The notes under the pieces were generated by a model. It saw only the letters and a list, made by a program, of their open reading frames with translations, was not told the origin of the DNA and did no database searches. The position numbers and the translations under genes were made by a program. Below are positions 24,832-26,835 of a stretch of 26,835 nucleotides of DNA, one piece after another. The first letter of the stretch is position 1. Each line of letters starts with the position of its first letter. Source of the stretch: Candidatus Binatia bacterium (GTDB taxonomy: Bacteria; Desulfobacterota_B; Binatia; UBA9968; JAJDTQ01); the NCBI GenBank assembly GCA_022827045.1, contig JAJDTQ010000280.1, positions 1-26,835 of the forward strand, read 5' to 3'.

Positions 24832-24938
24832 CGCCGACCGTGTCAGACGGTGTTTGTCAACATGTTGTTGGAACGATATTGAACCGCAAACCAAAACGAC
24901 CCTAAAGCGACCAATCGTAGTGGGGCAAGGAGGAAAGC

Positions 24939-25709
24939 ATGAAGCTCAAGGACCGTGTAGCGATTATCACCGGATCGGGCCGCAACATCGGCGAGGCGGC
25001 CGCCAAACTGTTCGCCTCGGAAGGCGCCAAGATCTGCATCGTGGATATGGATCCGGGCCGCGGCGAGAAGGTCGTCGGCGACCTCAAGGCCGACGGCCAT
25101 GAAGCCATCTACGCCAAGTGCAACGTCGCCGACACCGACGACGTGAAGGCCATGGTCCAGGCCACGGTGGATGCCTTCGGCGGCATCGACATCCTGGTGA
25201 ACAACGCCGCCATCACCGACCACGAAACCATCTTCAGCATCTCGGAAGAGGAGTGGGACCTGGTCATCGACGTGACCCTCAAGGGACCGTTTCTCGTCGG
25301 CCGGTACGTGGCGGAGCAGATGGTCAAACAGGGCAGGGGAGGCGTCATCGTCAACGTGGCTTCGACCTCCGGCCTTTCCGGCCGTACCGACGCCATCGCT
25401 TACATGGCCGCCAAGGGCGGCGTGGTCAACCTCTCCCGCGGCATGGCGGTGCAACTCTCCCAGTACAACATCCGGGTCAACTGCCTGACACCGAACCGCT
25501 CCGGCTCGCCGGTGGGCCAGGACGAGGGCGCCGAGGGGCGCGAGTTCAAGAACCTGGCCGGACGGCTGGGCACGGCCGAGGACCAGGCCAAGGCCATGCT
25601 GTTCCTGGCCAGCGACGACTCGGGCTTCGTTTGGGGCGAGAACCTCATCTGCGACGGCGGCGTCACCGCGGCCTCGAACTTCCCGAAGGAACGGCTGCCG
25701 GCGAGCTGA
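24939..25709 (+). CDS. Short-chain dehydrogenase/reductase (SDR)
   Basis: A 256-residue NAD(P)-dependent oxidoreductase of the classical SDR family. The cofactor loop is TGSGRNIG (11-18), with D36 at the end of strand two favouring NAD(H). NVAD is at 62-65 and NNAA (88-91) replaces NNAG. The full catalytic set is present: S142, Y155 and K159 (YMAAK). The C-terminus has the usual GENLICDGG element. AAGGAGG precedes the ATG at 24939. It follows the molybdenum-hydroxylase genes by 214 bases, beyond a strong inverted repeat, so it may have some independent expression. It probably oxidises a hydroxyl made in the same pathway. It is only distantly similar to the SDR at 11660, which lacks the catalytic Ser. 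Confidence 0.93.
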   Translation: MKLKDRVAIITGSGRNIGEAAAKLFASEGAKICIVDMDPGRGEKVVGDLKADGHEAIYAKCNVADTDDVKAMVQATVDAFGGIDILVNNAAITDHETIFSISEEEWDLVIDVTLKGPFLVGRYVAEQMVKQGRGGVIVNVASTSGLSGRTDAIAYMAAKGGVVNLSRGMAVQLSQYNIRVNCLTPNRSGSPVGQDEGAEGREFKNLAGRLGTAEDQAKAMLFLASDDSGFVWGENLICDGGVTAASNFPKERLPAS

Positions 25710-25749
25710 GCCGCTGACCCGGTGGATGAGGAGCGGCTGAAGGGATCGA

Positions 25750-25787
25750 CGAAGCCGGGCCCGTACGGGCGAAAGTGCCCGGCTTCG
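25750..25787 (+). terminator. Hairpin after the SDR gene
   Basis: CGAAGCCGGGC (25750-25760) and GCCCGGCTTCG (25777-25787) form a perfect 11-base stem with a 16-base loop, and a smaller palindrome CCCGTACGGG lies at 25760-25769. It follows the SDR stop by 40 bases and precedes a promoter. Only TTG follows rather than a T-run, so intrinsic termination may be weak. Confidence 0.55.
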
Positions 25788-25812
25788 TTGCGAAATCCCT
25801 TGGAGTTCGCCC

Positions 25813-25842
25813 TTGACATCCGTTTACGGCTTCGACTAGTGT
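25813..25842 (+). promoter_or_regulatory. Likely sigma-70-type promoter of the TRAP gene
   Basis: A perfect TTGACA (25813-25818) is followed 18 bases later by TAGTGT (25837-25842), or 16 bases later by ACTAGT. It lies about 60 bases upstream of the TRAP binding-protein start and after a terminator-like hairpin, so the TRAP unit is probably transcribed separately. Confidence 0.55.
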
Positions 25843-25903
25843 CGGCGACGAAACACCGTTCCATGATGGGGTTACAAACCACTGGCAACACAAGGGGGAG
25901 GCC

Positions 25904-26835
25904 ATGAAAGCACTATCCAGATCGTTGGCATTCTTTGTACTGGCAGCGTTCGTGTGCGCCGCGGGCGTGGCGGTCCCGAACGACGCCCAGTCGAAGATCA
26001 TCCTCAAGGTACCGACCCAGTCCGCCCGCCCGGGAACGCCGCGGGCCGACTATCTGGTGCGTTTCCAGAAGGCGGTGGCGGAGAGGACCAAGGGCGAGAT
26101 CGAGGTCCAGATCTACTGGGCCAACTCTCTCGTGCACGCCAAGGAGGCCCTGGAAGCGGTGCAGTTGGGAACCGCGGACATGGCCGATCTGGCCGTGGGT
26201 TATTTTTCCGACAAGATCAGGCTGCTGCAGGTGGCGGGCCTGCCTTTCTCCGTCAGTGACCCGGTGAAGGCGTGGCAGGGCACCGAGCGTGTGCTCAAGC
26301 AGATCCCGGAGGCGAGCGCCGAGCTCACCAAGTTCGGCCACAAAGTGGTGGGCATGACCGCCACGGCGAGCTACCAGCTCGTGGCGCACGATCCCATCCG
26401 CAACCTGGCGGACCTGAAGGGGAAGAAGGTCGGCACCTTCGGCCGCATCGCGCCCAAGGCCATCAAGGCGGGCGGAGGGATCCCGGTGAGCACCACGGGC
26501 GGAGAGATGTACGAAGCCCTGCAGCGCAAGACCATCGACGCGCGCATCCTCTCTTTCGAGGCGGCCCAGCGGTTCAAGACCTACGAAGTGGCCAAGTACA
26601 TGAGCAAGATCGAGATGGGCTGCATCGCAGGCGTCTCGATGTTCACCATCAACATGAGGAAGTGGGATTCCCTGTCGAAGGAACACCAGAAGATCATTCT
26701 GGAGGAGGGTGACAAGGCCGGAAGGTGGGAAGCCCAGGCGATGAAGGACGACGACCTCAAGTTCCAGAAGTACCTGAAGGGCAAGGGCGTCAAGATCGTC
26801 GACTTCTCGGCCGAGGACCGGGAGAAGTGGAAGAA
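25904..26835 (+). CDS. TRAP transporter substrate-binding protein, DctP family (3' end outside window)
   Basis: The periplasmic receptor of a tripartite ATP-independent importer, which uses ion gradients to take up organic acids. 310 codons are visible. Residues 1 to about 29 are a signal peptide (MKALSRS, hydrophobic core, then a NDAQS region). The mature part shows the DctP pattern: FQKAVAERTKGEIEVQIYWANSLVHAKEALEAVQLGTADMAD (about 50-91), LADLKGKKVGTFG near 168-180, and a late helix rich in Lys and Glu. The conserved Arg that pairs with substrate carboxylates would be in the ALQRKTIDARILSF segment or just before it. Full-length homologues have about 330-360 residues, so little is missing. 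The start has GGGGGAG at 25892-25898. The membrane subunits should follow to the right. Confidence 0.94.
   Translation, partial: MKALSRSLAFFVLAAFVCAAGVAVPNDAQSKIILKVPTQSARPGTPRADYLVRFQKAVAERTKGEIEVQIYWANSLVHAKEALEAVQLGTADMADLAVGYFSDKIRLLQVAGLPFSVSDPVKAWQGTERVLKQIPEASAELTKFGHKVVGMTATASYQLVAHDPIRNLADLKGKKVGTFGRIAPKAIKAGGGIPVSTTGGEMYEALQRKTIDARILSFEAAQRFKTYEVAKYMSKIEMGCIAGVSMFTINMRKWDSLSKEHQKIILEEGDKAGRWEAQAMKDDDLKFQKYLKGKGVKIVDFSAEDREKWK

Overview
The window is GC-rich (about two thirds G+C by eye) and densely coding, with short intergenic gaps. It has no tRNA, rRNA, CRISPR array or transposase gene that I can recognise. Cleaved signal peptides, three solute-binding-protein importers and a TRAP system suggest a Gram-negative, heterotrophic bacterium living on diverse organic compounds. 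Two dispersed inverted-repeat families sit in the intergenic gaps. The lineage cannot be fixed from the sequence; proteobacterial or Desulfobacterota/Tectomicrobia-like groups are plausible, and this is inference only.

Layout. (1) 1-4317: a carbohydrate-type ABC importer locus. A MalF-type permease (cut by the left edge) and a family-1 solute-binding protein read leftward. A LacI-family repressor and a MalK-type ATPase read rightward. Two similar LacI-type palindromes lie in the divergent gap. (2) 4403-4965: a ribbon-helix-helix/MazF toxin-antitoxin pair. (3) 5010-11589: a DHA2-type MFS exporter, two closely related HpaB-type flavin monooxygenases flanking an isocitrate-lyase/PEP-mutase-superfamily enzyme, and a PAPS-dependent sulfotransferase. 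A 69-bp remnant of the MFS gene lies upstream of the second hpaB, showing that an exporter plus hpaB unit was once present twice. (4) 11660-19303, leftward: ATPase, iron/thiamine-type binding protein, double-domain permease, an orphan molybdopterin-hydroxylase large subunit, and an SDR that is in frame with it without a stop codon. (5) 19411-25709, rightward: UbiD-type decarboxylase, FAD subunit, [2Fe-2S] subunit and large subunit of a molybdenum hydroxylase, then another SDR. (6) 25904-end: a TRAP-type binding protein with its own promoter, cut by the right edge.

How it may work together (inference). Regions 4-6 look like one catabolic island built around a divergent promoter at about 19304-19410. 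Each arm carries an importer, a molybdopterin large subunit and an SDR, but only the right arm has the FAD and Fe-S electron-transfer subunits and the decarboxylase. A reasonable reading is uptake of an aromatic or heteroaromatic acid, hydroxylation by the molybdenum enzyme, dehydrogenation by the SDRs and (de)carboxylation by UbiD. The HpaB pair and sulfotransferase in region 3 would hydroxylate and sulfate phenolic compounds, with the MFS protein as exporter. The substrates are unknown.
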